DNA of 64,000 nt from Bacillus sp. NP157 (GTDB lineage Bacteria > Pseudomonadota > Gammaproteobacteria > Xanthomonadales > Rhodanobacteraceae), in assembly GCA_018889975.1 (NCBI GenBank), contig CP076546.1:4557001-4621000 (forward strand), written 5' to 3'. Below are positions 9,373 to 16,856 of the stretch, piece by piece. Made by a program: the position numbers and the translations under genes. The notes beneath the pieces were generated by a model, which worked only from the letters and a program-made list of their open reading frames with translations, ran no database searches and was not told the origin of the DNA. Each line of letters opens with the position of its first letter. Within the stretch, counting starts at the first letter, position 1.

Positions 9373-10125
9373 TTACGACGCGGCGGCCGCCACCGCGTCG
9401 GGCATTCCATTCCATTGTCGACCGTCGAGTTCCCGCCCGTTGGCCTTTTTCGAGCGGCGCTTACCATCGGCCCCCCAACCGCCCCACTGCTTGAAGAAGA
9501 AGGTCGCGCCCTGCGACTCGCACTGCCGGCGAATCGTGCGCGCCCATTCCGGACTCATCGGCCGGGCTTTCGGACCAGATTCTCCGCCGACGATGACCCA
9601 GTGAATACCGCTGAGATCCAGGGTACCGAGATCCTCCAGCAGCGGCTCGCAGGAAAGAAAGCGGATCTTCGCCGGGATGTTTCGCAATGCGTCGATGCGC
9701 GGCACGCCGTGGCGGCGGTTCTCCACCGAGACTCCCAGCCAGACGTTCGATGGCACAGGTCGGCGAGCGAAGTACTTGGCCAAGCGCTCGTGCCGCTTGG
9801 TCAGGATCTGGTAGCGGTGCTGCGGAGTGCTCGCGATGACAGCCATGACCTGATCCAAGAAGCTATCCGGGATCCGTTCGTGGAATAGGTCGCTCATCGA
9901 GTTGACGAAATAGATCGTGGCCTTCTTACGACGGGTCGGTTCATCAAGCCGATCGGGCAGCAGATTCAGGCGAAAGCCATTGCGGTACGCATCCAGGCCC
10001 ATGGCCTGCAGGCGGCGGGCGAGCGTCTCGGCATAGCAGTGCTTACAGCCGGGCGATACCTTGGTGCATCCGATGGTCGGGTTCCAAGTCTGCTCGGTCC
10101 ATTCGATCCGTGAGCTCGTGGTCAT
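9373..10125 (-). CDS. Phage Gp37/Gp68 family (DUF5131) three-Cys-motif protein
   Basis: A protein of 250 residues. The start at 10125 has GGAGGGG upstream; a longer frame adds 12 unlikely residues. Near the N-terminus, WNPTIGC20TKVSPGC27KHC30YA is the three-Cys signature, which resembles a radical-SAM cluster loop, and later IHWVIVGGESGPKARPM is a conserved family block. Members occur in phages and bacterial islands together with TcmP. The pair and the downstream C-H-D protein are all on the minus strand with short gaps and probably form one operon. Iron-sulphur chemistry is an inference from the Cys spacing. Confidence 0.87.
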   Translation of the reverse strand: MTTSSRIEWTEQTWNPTIGCTKVSPGCKHCYAETLARRLQAMGLDAYRNGFRLNLLPDRLDEPTRRKKATIYFVNSMSDLFHERIPDSFLDQVMAVIASTPQHRYQILTKRHERLAKYFARRPVPSNVWLGVSVENRRHGVPRIDALRNIPAKIRFLSCEPLLEDLGTLDLSGIHWVIVGGESGPKARPMSPEWARTIRRQCESQGATFFFKQWGGWGADGKRRSKKANGRELDGRQWNGMPDAVAAAAS

Positions 10126-10394
10126 ATCAGCCCCTCCCTCCCACCTATCATAACTATCCAAGCGGATGGCCGCCTAGACCGTCTTCCGGGTAACCGTGTT
10201 GCAGCATCGGTTGATCAACGTTGCCGGTGAGGCCCAGACAATGACCGCGGCCTCATGATTGCCTTCACGTTAATGAGTCGCAAGGCTGCTCGACTGAGAA
10301 TCGCGAACCCGGCACCACAGGCTTCAAAGGGGTAGCAAGGTCCATCAAACGCCCTCATCCCCCGCATGATCCCCTCACACCAAGGGGAAGCCAG

Positions 10395-11131
10395 ATGTGC
10401 CACCAGTCCACCGCGCAGTTTGGTTCACCGAAAGCCACTCATCGGAAGAACTCTCTTCGGGTGATGTCGCTGCCGCTGAAGGCATCTCCTCGTTCCTTCT
10501 GGCTCACTTTTTTCGTGCTGCCACCGGCTGTTCGGTCGCCCTCCATATCAGTGTTCGCAGTCTAAGCCATGCGGCCGCCGAGCTTGCCGCCGGCGCAGCT
10601 GACATCCTTCCGCTAGCCATTGCTTCGGCTACAGCTCGAGCTAGGCATTTCCCGTGCGTTCCGCGATGCCTTTGGCCTCCGGCCGGAGGAGGTGCGCAAG
10701 TATGGTCATCGCGATGGCCTGACCCTGATTGCCCTTATGCGCGTCATGGAATAGCCGGTAGCCCACTCGCCTGTGTTGCGTACGGAAGTCATCGGCCCGC
10801 TGCTTCTGACCGGCTTCGAGCGATCGTACATGTCCAGCGAAACGGCAGGCATCCCGTCTCAGCGCCTGCGCACCGAGCAATCCCTGGACCGCCCCGTTGC
10901 ACCTACGGCTTGTGCCGCGCGACGGATGGGGAAGGGCGGCTGGATTATCTCGCCGGCTACGAAGTGGATAGCTTCGGCCTGGCCCCCGACGGCTACCGGC
11001 GGCTGCGCTTGCCTCGCCAGCGTTATGTCATGGCTCGCCATAAAGGGCGCATCGTCTCGGCGGTGGTGACTGTGTCGTACGATGCAAGCGGCTACGGCCA
11101 GTCGGGCAACGCCGACGCGTGCAGGGACTGA
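10395..11131 (+). pseudogene. Decayed AraC/GyrI-like regulator, relic copy of the gene at 22209-23030
   Basis: The DNA from just upstream of 10395 to the end matches the intact AraC-type gene at 22209: the leader with CACCAAGGGGAAGCC, the N-terminal HTH region, the GEGRLDYLAGYEVDSFG block and the YRRLRLPRQRYVMARH block. It is not one reading frame: the first codons are shifted, the middle reads in another frame, and the segment that encodes the last ~45 residues of the intact protein is mostly missing. It is therefore a duplicated and degraded gene. No functional regulator is expected from it. Confidence 0.75.
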
Positions 11132-11199
11132 CGTCGTACAGTTTGCCCGCAGCAGCCATCGAGATCCGCGTCTTAGTCTCCACACAAGGACCCCGTGTG

Positions 11200-11964
11200 A
11201 TGTCAGCCAAAGCCTCTCCACTCAAAGCCCTGGCCCACGCTACGGTGGCCGCCGTGCTCCTCACGGCTTCCATGGGCCACGCCCGGGAAACCCCGCCACC
11301 GTGGCTTCGCAAAGACATCGTGCCCTCGCTCATGATGGAAGCCGTGGACCAGGTCTCTGGCGACAGCATGCTCAATGCCACGCCGGCCACCTACGATGTC
11401 GCGACCCAGAGCTGGTCGGTCACGTTCATGCCCGTAAACGGCACACCCTTCATCGGGACGCTCGACGAAACGACAGGCAAGGTCTGTGCGCACCGCCCCA
11501 ACCAGACCGAGTGCCTGGGTACGGGAAGCGCGAAGATCAGCCTCGACCTGGCAAAGGCATCCTACGCCCGGCAGGAAGAGGGCAGACGCAACCCCGCGCC
11601 CGACATGTCAAACCTGTGGCTGACCGTCATCCGCTACGCGCAGCCACCCGAGCACTTGCCATCGGGCCCGCGAACCATCTACCTGGTACTCAAGGACACG
11701 AACGACGATCGCGTTGTTCCGGCCGCCTCGTTAATCGACAGCATCCACATCGACGGCGTGGCCTTCGAAGCCGCCAGCAACGCTCCCGACACCCCCCATC
11801 TCTCGTGGCTGGTCATCGGTCAGCCGTTACCCAGGCCCGATGGCGACTACGACGTCACCTACGGCCAGATGAGCGGCATCGGCGGCCAAAGCTCGACACT
11901 GCGTATGACCCACACGACCGCCGCCTGGCGTGTCGTCTCACGGCAACAGGGCGACATGATGTGA
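11200..11964 (+). CDS. Secreted protein of unknown function, paralogue of the protein at 41995-42789
   Basis: A protein of 254 residues with an N-terminal signal peptide (KALAHATVAAVLLTASMGHA) and therefore probably periplasmic. The start at 11200 follows AAGGA at 11186-11190. It shares a chain of blocks with the 264-residue protein at 41995: GTLDETTGKVC, NLWLTV, PAASLIDS, and PLPRPDGDYDVTYG followed by WRVVS near the end. I do not recognise a named family. Two Cys in the middle (VCAHRPNQTEC) are conserved in the paralogue and may form a disulphide. Confidence 0.75.
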   Translation: MSAKASPLKALAHATVAAVLLTASMGHARETPPPWLRKDIVPSLMMEAVDQVSGDSMLNATPATYDVATQSWSVTFMPVNGTPFIGTLDETTGKVCAHRPNQTECLGTGSAKISLDLAKASYARQEEGRRNPAPDMSNLWLTVIRYAQPPEHLPSGPRTIYLVLKDTNDDRVVPAASLIDSIHIDGVAFEAASNAPDTPHLSWLVIGQPLPRPDGDYDVTYGQMSGIGGQSSTLRMTHTTAAWRVVSRQQGDMM

Positions 11965-11987
11965 TTGCGTGGTCCTGTGCCGTTGGG

Positions 11988-12419
11988 ATGACGCCGTCAC
12001 TTAATAAGCGATCGGTCTTACGACTCGCTATTTGGCTAAGCGTTGTGTCGGCCAGCCACGCTACAGCAGCTTGCTACAGCGGTCATCCCGATATCCGCTC
12101 TGAGCGGCGCGACAGCGAGTTTGTGATCTTGGGGAACGTGACATCAAGCAAAGATGTCATGTCCAAAGATGAGCCCGAGTTTGTCGATCAGACGGTCTAC
12201 ACCGTTGCCGTACTCCATAGTTTCAAAGGCAAGCCAGCACGCAACATAAAGATCAAGTCGGTCAACACATCGACGCGTTTTCCCATGGATATTGGGCAGA
12301 CCTATCTCTTGTTCGTGATGTCGGATACCGACGGCGGCTACTTTGTCGACTCATGTGGAAATTCGGGAGCGACTGCCAAGAAGAGCGACGCTGAGAAGGA
12401 GCTCGAGTCGGGCCAGTGA
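11988..12419 (+). CDS. Small secreted hypothetical protein
   Basis: A protein of 143 residues with a signal peptide ending near SHATAACYS, then about 115 residues with Cys at the mature N-terminus and again near the end (VDSCGNSG). The layout (N-terminal Cys, a strand-rich VILGNVTS, TVYTVAVLHSFKG, then DIGQTYLLFV) resembles NTR/TIMP-like small OB-fold domains, but this is a structural impression only. The gene follows the preceding secreted-protein gene by 23 bp and may be co-transcribed with it. No ribosome site stands out. Confidence 0.6.
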   Translation: MTPSLNKRSVLRLAIWLSVVSASHATAACYSGHPDIRSERRDSEFVILGNVTSSKDVMSKDEPEFVDQTVYTVAVLHSFKGKPARNIKIKSVNTSTRFPMDIGQTYLLFVMSDTDGGYFVDSCGNSGATAKKSDAEKELESGQ

Positions 12420-12586
12420 GCGATACGCCCCTCGGTCTGAAGGGCGCGTCCCGCGTCGCGTCGATGCCAGTCGTCCAGGCTGCGATTGCCGGATGGCGGT
12501 AACAAGGGAGGACCTACTCCTTCCATCGGCCCCGAGCGGCGGAGGGGCCCTTGCAGTATTAAATCTACATATGTTGAAATGACCCC

Positions 12587-12886
12587 ATGAAGCGCACCCG
12601 CCAACCCTCAGCCCAAATGGACAAGCTCCTCGCCGTCCTGGTCGAGCAGCCCGGCCAGTGGTTCTACGGCTACCCCCTGATGAAGGCCGCAGGCCTCCAA
12701 TCCGGAACGCTGTATCCGTTGCTGGTCCGCATGGAAGGGCAGGGTCTGGTCGAGTCCGAATGGCGCGAACCTGAGCAGCCTGGTCGTCCGCCCCGGCATG
12801 CCTATCGCCTTACCGCGGCAGGTGTGACCCTGGCCCGGGCCTCGGGCCAGCGCGATGCCGATCCGGATGGGGTCCTGTCCACATGA
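12587..12886 (+). CDS. PadR family transcriptional regulator
   Basis: A protein of 99 residues, the size of a minimal PadR regulator. YGYPLMKAAGLQSGTLYPLLVRMEGQGLVESEW is the winged helix, with the typical SGTLYPLL recognition-helix sequence; HAYRLTAAG is the wing. The palindromic ACATATGT at 12567-12574, just upstream, is a reasonable autoregulatory site. The stop overlaps the start of the downstream membrane protein (ATGA), a common arrangement in which PadR controls a membrane partner. The ligand is unknown. Confidence 0.87.
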   Translation: MKRTRQPSAQMDKLLAVLVEQPGQWFYGYPLMKAAGLQSGTLYPLLVRMEGQGLVESEWREPEQPGRPPRHAYRLTAAGVTLARASGQRDADPDGVLST

Positions 12887-13488
12887 CTCGCTGGCTTGCC
12901 GTGTTCCTGATGAAGCGTGCGGCGCGCTGGTCGCGCCATCCCTGGCTAGGCGAAGCCATGCTGGCCGAGTATCAGGAAGCCGACGCAGACGGCCATGGGC
13001 TGCGCTTCGCCGTGGGTTGCCTATGGGCGTCAGTGACGACAGCCATCGAAGGCCGCCAAGCCTTCCCGACCTGGCTCCGCATCGCAGTAGCGATCCTCTT
13101 TTTCGCGCCCTTCGCCCTCTTCGAACTGGGCTGCAGCTGGAGCGCCATCCGCTTCATTGCGACAGGCCATGAGCACTACTACGCCACGCTCATGCAGGGC
13201 AGTCAGGCCCAGCAAGCCATCGCCGAGGCCTATCGCCGTGCGACCCCTCTGCTGACCTTCCTGCTCATCGCCATTGCCGCCTGCCAGGCTGCGCTGGTCT
13301 GGCTCCTGGCAAGCGGTCGCATCGCAGCTGCACGCCAGCTCGTGCGATGCACCCTGCTATGCGGCCTGCTCGTCTCGGTGGTCGCCATGACCCTTGGCAT
13401 GCACTCAACCGCCTACCTGATCTACCTGGGCATCCCCCTGGCGCAATGGGCCATGGTCCGCTGGATGGACAACCGCGCCGCCCGTTGA
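12883..13488 (+). CDS. Membrane protein translationally coupled to PadR
   Basis: A protein of 201 residues. The N-terminal 45 residues (RHPWLGEAMLAEYQEADADG and LRFAVGCLWASV) are the soluble prefix often seen in PadR-linked membrane proteins. Four hydrophobic segments follow, near residues 67-90, 112-135, 148-168 and 172-192. The ATGA overlap with the PadR gene shows coupling. The substrate or function is unknown; the sequence supports an inner-membrane location only. Confidence 0.75.
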   Translation: MTRWLAVFLMKRAARWSRHPWLGEAMLAEYQEADADGHGLRFAVGCLWASVTTAIEGRQAFPTWLRIAVAILFFAPFALFELGCSWSAIRFIATGHEHYYATLMQGSQAQQAIAEAYRRATPLLTFLLIAIAACQAALVWLLASGRIAAARQLVRCTLLCGLLVSVVAMTLGMHSTAYLIYLGIPLAQWAMVRWMDNRAAR

Positions 13489-13523
13489 ACGCGCTTCTTC
13501 CCAACGAACGATAAGGACGATCG

Positions 13524-14228
13524 ATGTACGCAGGTATGGTGATACTGGCCCTGGCCGCAGCCACGGCAGCTACCGTTCCCTTCGATGGAAGCAGGCTCAG
13601 GGCAGGGGACACCTGCTACGACATCACGGTCAGGGGCAAGACCGTAGGCAGCACCCGGCAAAGCATCAAGGCCACCGAAACAAAGGGGCGCCCTACCTGG
13701 GACATCACCGTCCATCAGCTTCAGCCCAGCAGCGGCTTCGACATGACCGACCACTTCATCGTCGATCGCACCACCATGCGACCGCTGTCCCTGGAAAGCG
13801 ATCGAGGCAAGGAGCGAAGCGAGAAAGGCTGGCACCGTATCCGCCTGGCCTACACGGACCAGGGCGTCACTGGCACCCGCGAAACCTCGACAGGCACCAC
13901 CCCCATCAATGTCGCCTTCGACCATCCCGTATGGGACGGCAACCTATGGGGCCTGACCTTCGCCGCACTTCCCCTGAAAGAGGGCGCCACCTTCACCGTC
14001 CCCGTCTGGCAATACGACAAGGGAGCCGGTCAGTTCACGATCAAGGTCGAGGGCAAGGAAACCGTCCACACCCCGCAAGGCGACGTCAGCGCATGGAAGA
14101 TCCTCGCCGGCGACTCACCCGACCAGCCGGTGCATTACAAGATTGCGGTGTCACCGCCGGCGGAGTTGGGGTATGAGGCGGGGCCGTTTGCGCAGGTGAT
14201 GGGCGCTTGTGGGAAAGGCGCAGGCTAG
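13524..14228 (+). CDS. Secreted hypothetical protein (DUF3108-like layout)
   Basis: A protein of 234 residues with a short N-terminal hydrophobic signal (MVILALAAATAATV) and AAGGA five bases before the ATG. The mature part is strand-rich, with FIVDRTTMRPLSLE, FDHPVWDGNLWGLTFAALPL and VEGKETVHTPQGDVSAWKI, an order reminiscent of periplasmic DUF3108-type lipocalin-like proteins. It follows the PadR-membrane pair by 35 bp on the same strand and may belong to that transcript. Its role is not known. Confidence 0.7.
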   Translation: MYAGMVILALAAATAATVPFDGSRLRAGDTCYDITVRGKTVGSTRQSIKATETKGRPTWDITVHQLQPSSGFDMTDHFIVDRTTMRPLSLESDRGKERSEKGWHRIRLAYTDQGVTGTRETSTGTTPINVAFDHPVWDGNLWGLTFAALPLKEGATFTVPVWQYDKGAGQFTIKVEGKETVHTPQGDVSAWKILAGDSPDQPVHYKIAVSPPAELGYEAGPFAQVMGACGKGAG

Positions 14229-14392
14229 CCACTCCGAAGGCTCGCCGCCTAAAGTTGCCGGCGGCGTGGCCGTTAAGCCACTTCAGGGAATCGCCAGCGG
14301 TAGGGAAGCGGTGCTGTTTTCAGACTGACACCACCTGTCGCATCGGCGATCCAGTATGCGGTCAACGCACTGGCGAACGAGGTGGCACAGGG

Positions 14393-15268
14393 ATGAATGA
14401 CCGAGAGCACGAGACGCTAGCCCTTCGGCTGGCTGAAATCCTGCTTCGGCTCAACCAGGGAGATTCCCTTGGTCGTCAAGAGCTTGCTGATCAGTTCGGC
14501 GTCAGTGAGCGCACGATATATCGCGACCTCAACCGTTTGGCGAACATCGTCGAGCGACGCCAGGACGGTCGTTACCAGATCGTTCCCACCTACCGCGGAA
14601 AGTTCAGCTCTTCTGACCTGGACTTCTTCGCCCGACTTGCCGGCGTAAGTGACCTCTTCCCGCCGGGAGAGCGGCGAAACCTCGCGTCCCTGCTCGATAC
14701 CAGCAATCCCGCAATCTTCCTCGTAAAGGGCCAGCAATACGAAGCGGTCCCTCACGACGGCACCCTGTTCTATGGCCTCGCTGCCGCCATCCGCGGGCAG
14801 GTTCGCTGCCGCATCGCCTATGCCGGGCGGGAGCGTGTCGTCGATCCGTACCGCCTCGTCAACAACAAGGGCATCTGGTACCTCGCCGCTACCCAGGACA
14901 ATGAGCTCCGGGCGTTCGCTCTAAGCCGCATCGATTCATTCCACGCTACCGACGAGGACTTCCCGTCGAGCGCAGCTATCCAGCGCTCGATCGACGAGGA
15001 GGACGATGTCTGGTTCAGCGGCACGCATTTCGAAGTGGTCCTCAAAGTCGCCAGCAGGGCCGCGTACTACTTCCAACGCCGCAAGCTGGTTCCCCGTCAG
15101 GAGATTACCGATGAGTCCGACGGTGAGCTGACGATTCGCGCCACGGTGAGCCATTCGAGCCAGGTTCTTCCGATCGTCCGTTACTGGATTCCACATGTGC
15201 GACTCGTTGAACCCGCGTGGCTTCGCGACGAACTGATCGCCGAGCTCACCGGATACGCGAGCTGCTGA
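14393..15268 (+). CDS. HTH/WYL-domain transcriptional regulator heading a three- or four-gene operon
   Basis: A protein of 291 residues. The start at 14393 is chosen over an upstream in-frame codon because the first recognisable helix begins there and GAGG lies upstream. Residues 8-55 form a DeoR-type winged helix (LGRQELADQFGVSERTIYRDLNRL). The WYL domain is in the middle (RCRIAYAGRERVVDPYRLVNNKGIWYLAAT), followed by a C-terminal WCX-like extension. The layout matches WYL regulators that repress phage-defence loci (BrxR, CapW). Here it stands directly before two unrecognised large genes, so it most likely controls them. The WYL ligand cannot be told from sequence. Confidence 0.85.
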   Translation: MNDREHETLALRLAEILLRLNQGDSLGRQELADQFGVSERTIYRDLNRLANIVERRQDGRYQIVPTYRGKFSSSDLDFFARLAGVSDLFPPGERRNLASLLDTSNPAIFLVKGQQYEAVPHDGTLFYGLAAAIRGQVRCRIAYAGRERVVDPYRLVNNKGIWYLAATQDNELRAFALSRIDSFHATDEDFPSSAAIQRSIDEEDDVWFSGTHFEVVLKVASRAAYYFQRRKLVPRQEITDESDGELTIRATVSHSSQVLPIVRYWIPHVRLVEPAWLRDELIAELTGYASC

Positions 15269-15310
15269 CCCGCTTTTTCACAAGTCAAATCGAAAGAAGG
15301 ATTGGAAACC

Positions 15311-15405
15311 ATGTTCAAGATCATCGGCGCCACGGTTGTTTACGGGTTTGCAAGGGCCTCGTGCGCCTTCTCCAGGTGACCTCCATCAATACGGCTGCGG
15401 AGTAA
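15311..15405 (+). pseudogene. Very short ORF, possibly frameshifted small hydrophobic protein
   Basis: After AAGGA (15297-15301 region) an ATG at 15311 opens a 22-codon frame, MFKIIGATVVYGFARASCAF and a few more, ending at 15379. One base out of frame, the DNA continues as CKGLVRLLQVTSINTAAE and stops at 15405, four bases before the next gene. Joined, the two parts would make a coherent ~30-residue hydrophobic peptide. It may be a small membrane protein broken by a single-base change, a true 22-residue peptide, or chance. Low confidence. Confidence 0.3.
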
Positions 15406-15408
15406 CCC

Positions 15409-16842
15409 ATGTTTCGCGAACCGCATAAGTCGAGCGCAGAAGCTACCGCTGCCAAGGCAGCCCAGTATTGCCAGTTCTGGCCCCGAGCGGCCGCCGAGCA
15501 GATGTTGAAGCTCGTTGAAGAGTGCAAGCTGTCGGACGCACTCCTTGCCGATGTAACGGCCACGAATCAGGGGCTCGGCGTCAAGGCGGGCTTCGCTGCG
15601 GAAGTGCTGCACAAGGAGACGTTCAACCTTGACGCCATCCTGAAGGATGATTCTGTTCGCGCGTTCACGGACAAGTGCAACGAAACGCCGCTCAGGTCGA
15701 ATCACCCGACACACGATATCGTGCTCGTGGACGGGGGTGAGACTGTCGGAAGCGCACAACTGAAGTACTACAAGGATGCCGACACGACTGCCAAGCAGTT
15801 CCGCGAGCTTGGCACGGATGGATCGCCGTATTACAAGGACACGGAGTCCATGGTCGGTCCGTCGGACCAGCTGCAAGGCATCAAGGACGCGGCACGGAAA
15901 ACGGAGCTGAAGGAGCAGGCGAACCGTTCGCCGGTAGCGGATGCAGCAAAGGACGTTCAGGCCAAGGCAACTGATCGCCTCAGCCACGACGGCGTCGAGT
16001 CGAAGCCGCTTACGAAGAATGAAGCCGAGCAGCTTGCAAAGGGCGACGACGCGGCACGGCAGAAGCACGAGGACATCCAGGGCGTCTACAAGACAACGTC
16101 GACTGTCCAGCAAAGTCTACGGGCGGCAAAGTCGGCGGCGATCGTAACGACGGTGGTCGCGGGTACGATCAACGTCATCAAGGCGCTCGACGACGTGCGT
16201 AGCGGTCGACTCGAGCCAAAGGAAGCAGTCGCACAGGTCTTGAAAGAGACGGGAATCGCTGCGGCGGATGCCGCGCTTAAGGCAGGTGCGGGAACGGCAG
16301 TGGTCAGCCTGACTGCCAAGGCGCTTCCGAACGTATTCAGCGGCTCCGCGCTCCAGACTGGCCTGGCGACGGGCGGAATTGCCGGCGCGACGATTTGTGC
16401 CGTCGACCTTGCCGAATGCCTCGTGCTTGTCGCCATGGGGAAGATGACGCCTGCACAGCTTGAAACGCGTACGGGGAAGAACATCTTGCAGACGACCGCA
16501 GGCGTTTTCGGTTCTGCCGTAGGCGGCGCGGTGGGCGCGCCAGCGGGCCCGATCGGCGTCTTGGTCGGCAGCTTCGTGGGCGGCATGATCGCCTCTGTAG
16601 CTGCAACGGTTGCCATTGAAAATGGCATCGAAAAGCCATTCAACGAATCTCTTGCCAATGCGACGAACATGATCGACGCGCAGACTCTCATGTCTCGCAG
16701 TGTGGATTACCTGGTTGTAGGGCAGCGTGTCTACGGCCAGTTGGCTGTGGAACTTGCCGTGTCAGAAAAAGTATTCAGCGAGCGCATGGTCGCTATCCAC
16801 GACGCTTCCGCGACCACTCGCAAGCGTATTGAAAATCTCTGA
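15409..16842 (+). CDS. Unrecognised protein: QxK-type nuclease-like N-terminal part plus glycine-rich hydrophobic C-terminal part
   Basis: A protein of 477 residues. Residues 55-155 contain GFAAEVLHKETFN (Glu65), THDIVLVDGG (Asp103) and SAQLKYYKD (Gln117-x-Lys119). The order Glu, Asp, Gln-x-Lys is what PD-(D/E)XK enzymes of the Mrr type, which use QxK, display. Residues 155-230 are charged and helical. Residues 230-415 hold long Ala/Gly-rich hydrophobic stretches (AAIVTTVVAGTINV, GGAVGAPAGPIGVLVGSFVGG), a glycine-zipper-like, possibly membrane-inserting part. A C-terminal helix follows. There is no signal peptide. It lies 14 bp before the next gene and follows a WYL regulator. Nuclease activity and membrane insertion are inferences. 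Confidence 0.72.
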   Translation: MFREPHKSSAEATAAKAAQYCQFWPRAAAEQMLKLVEECKLSDALLADVTATNQGLGVKAGFAAEVLHKETFNLDAILKDDSVRAFTDKCNETPLRSNHPTHDIVLVDGGETVGSAQLKYYKDADTTAKQFRELGTDGSPYYKDTESMVGPSDQLQGIKDAARKTELKEQANRSPVADAAKDVQAKATDRLSHDGVESKPLTKNEAEQLAKGDDAARQKHEDIQGVYKTTSTVQQSLRAAKSAAIVTTVVAGTINVIKALDDVRSGRLEPKEAVAQVLKETGIAAADAALKAGAGTAVVSLTAKALPNVFSGSALQTGLATGGIAGATICAVDLAECLVLVAMGKMTPAQLETRTGKNILQTTAGVFGSAVGGAVGAPAGPIGVLVGSFVGGMIASVAATVAIENGIEKPFNESLANATNMIDAQTLMSRSVDYLVVGQRVYGQLAVELAVSEKVFSERMVAIHDASATTRKRIENL

Positions 16843-16856
16843 GGGACGTACGGACA

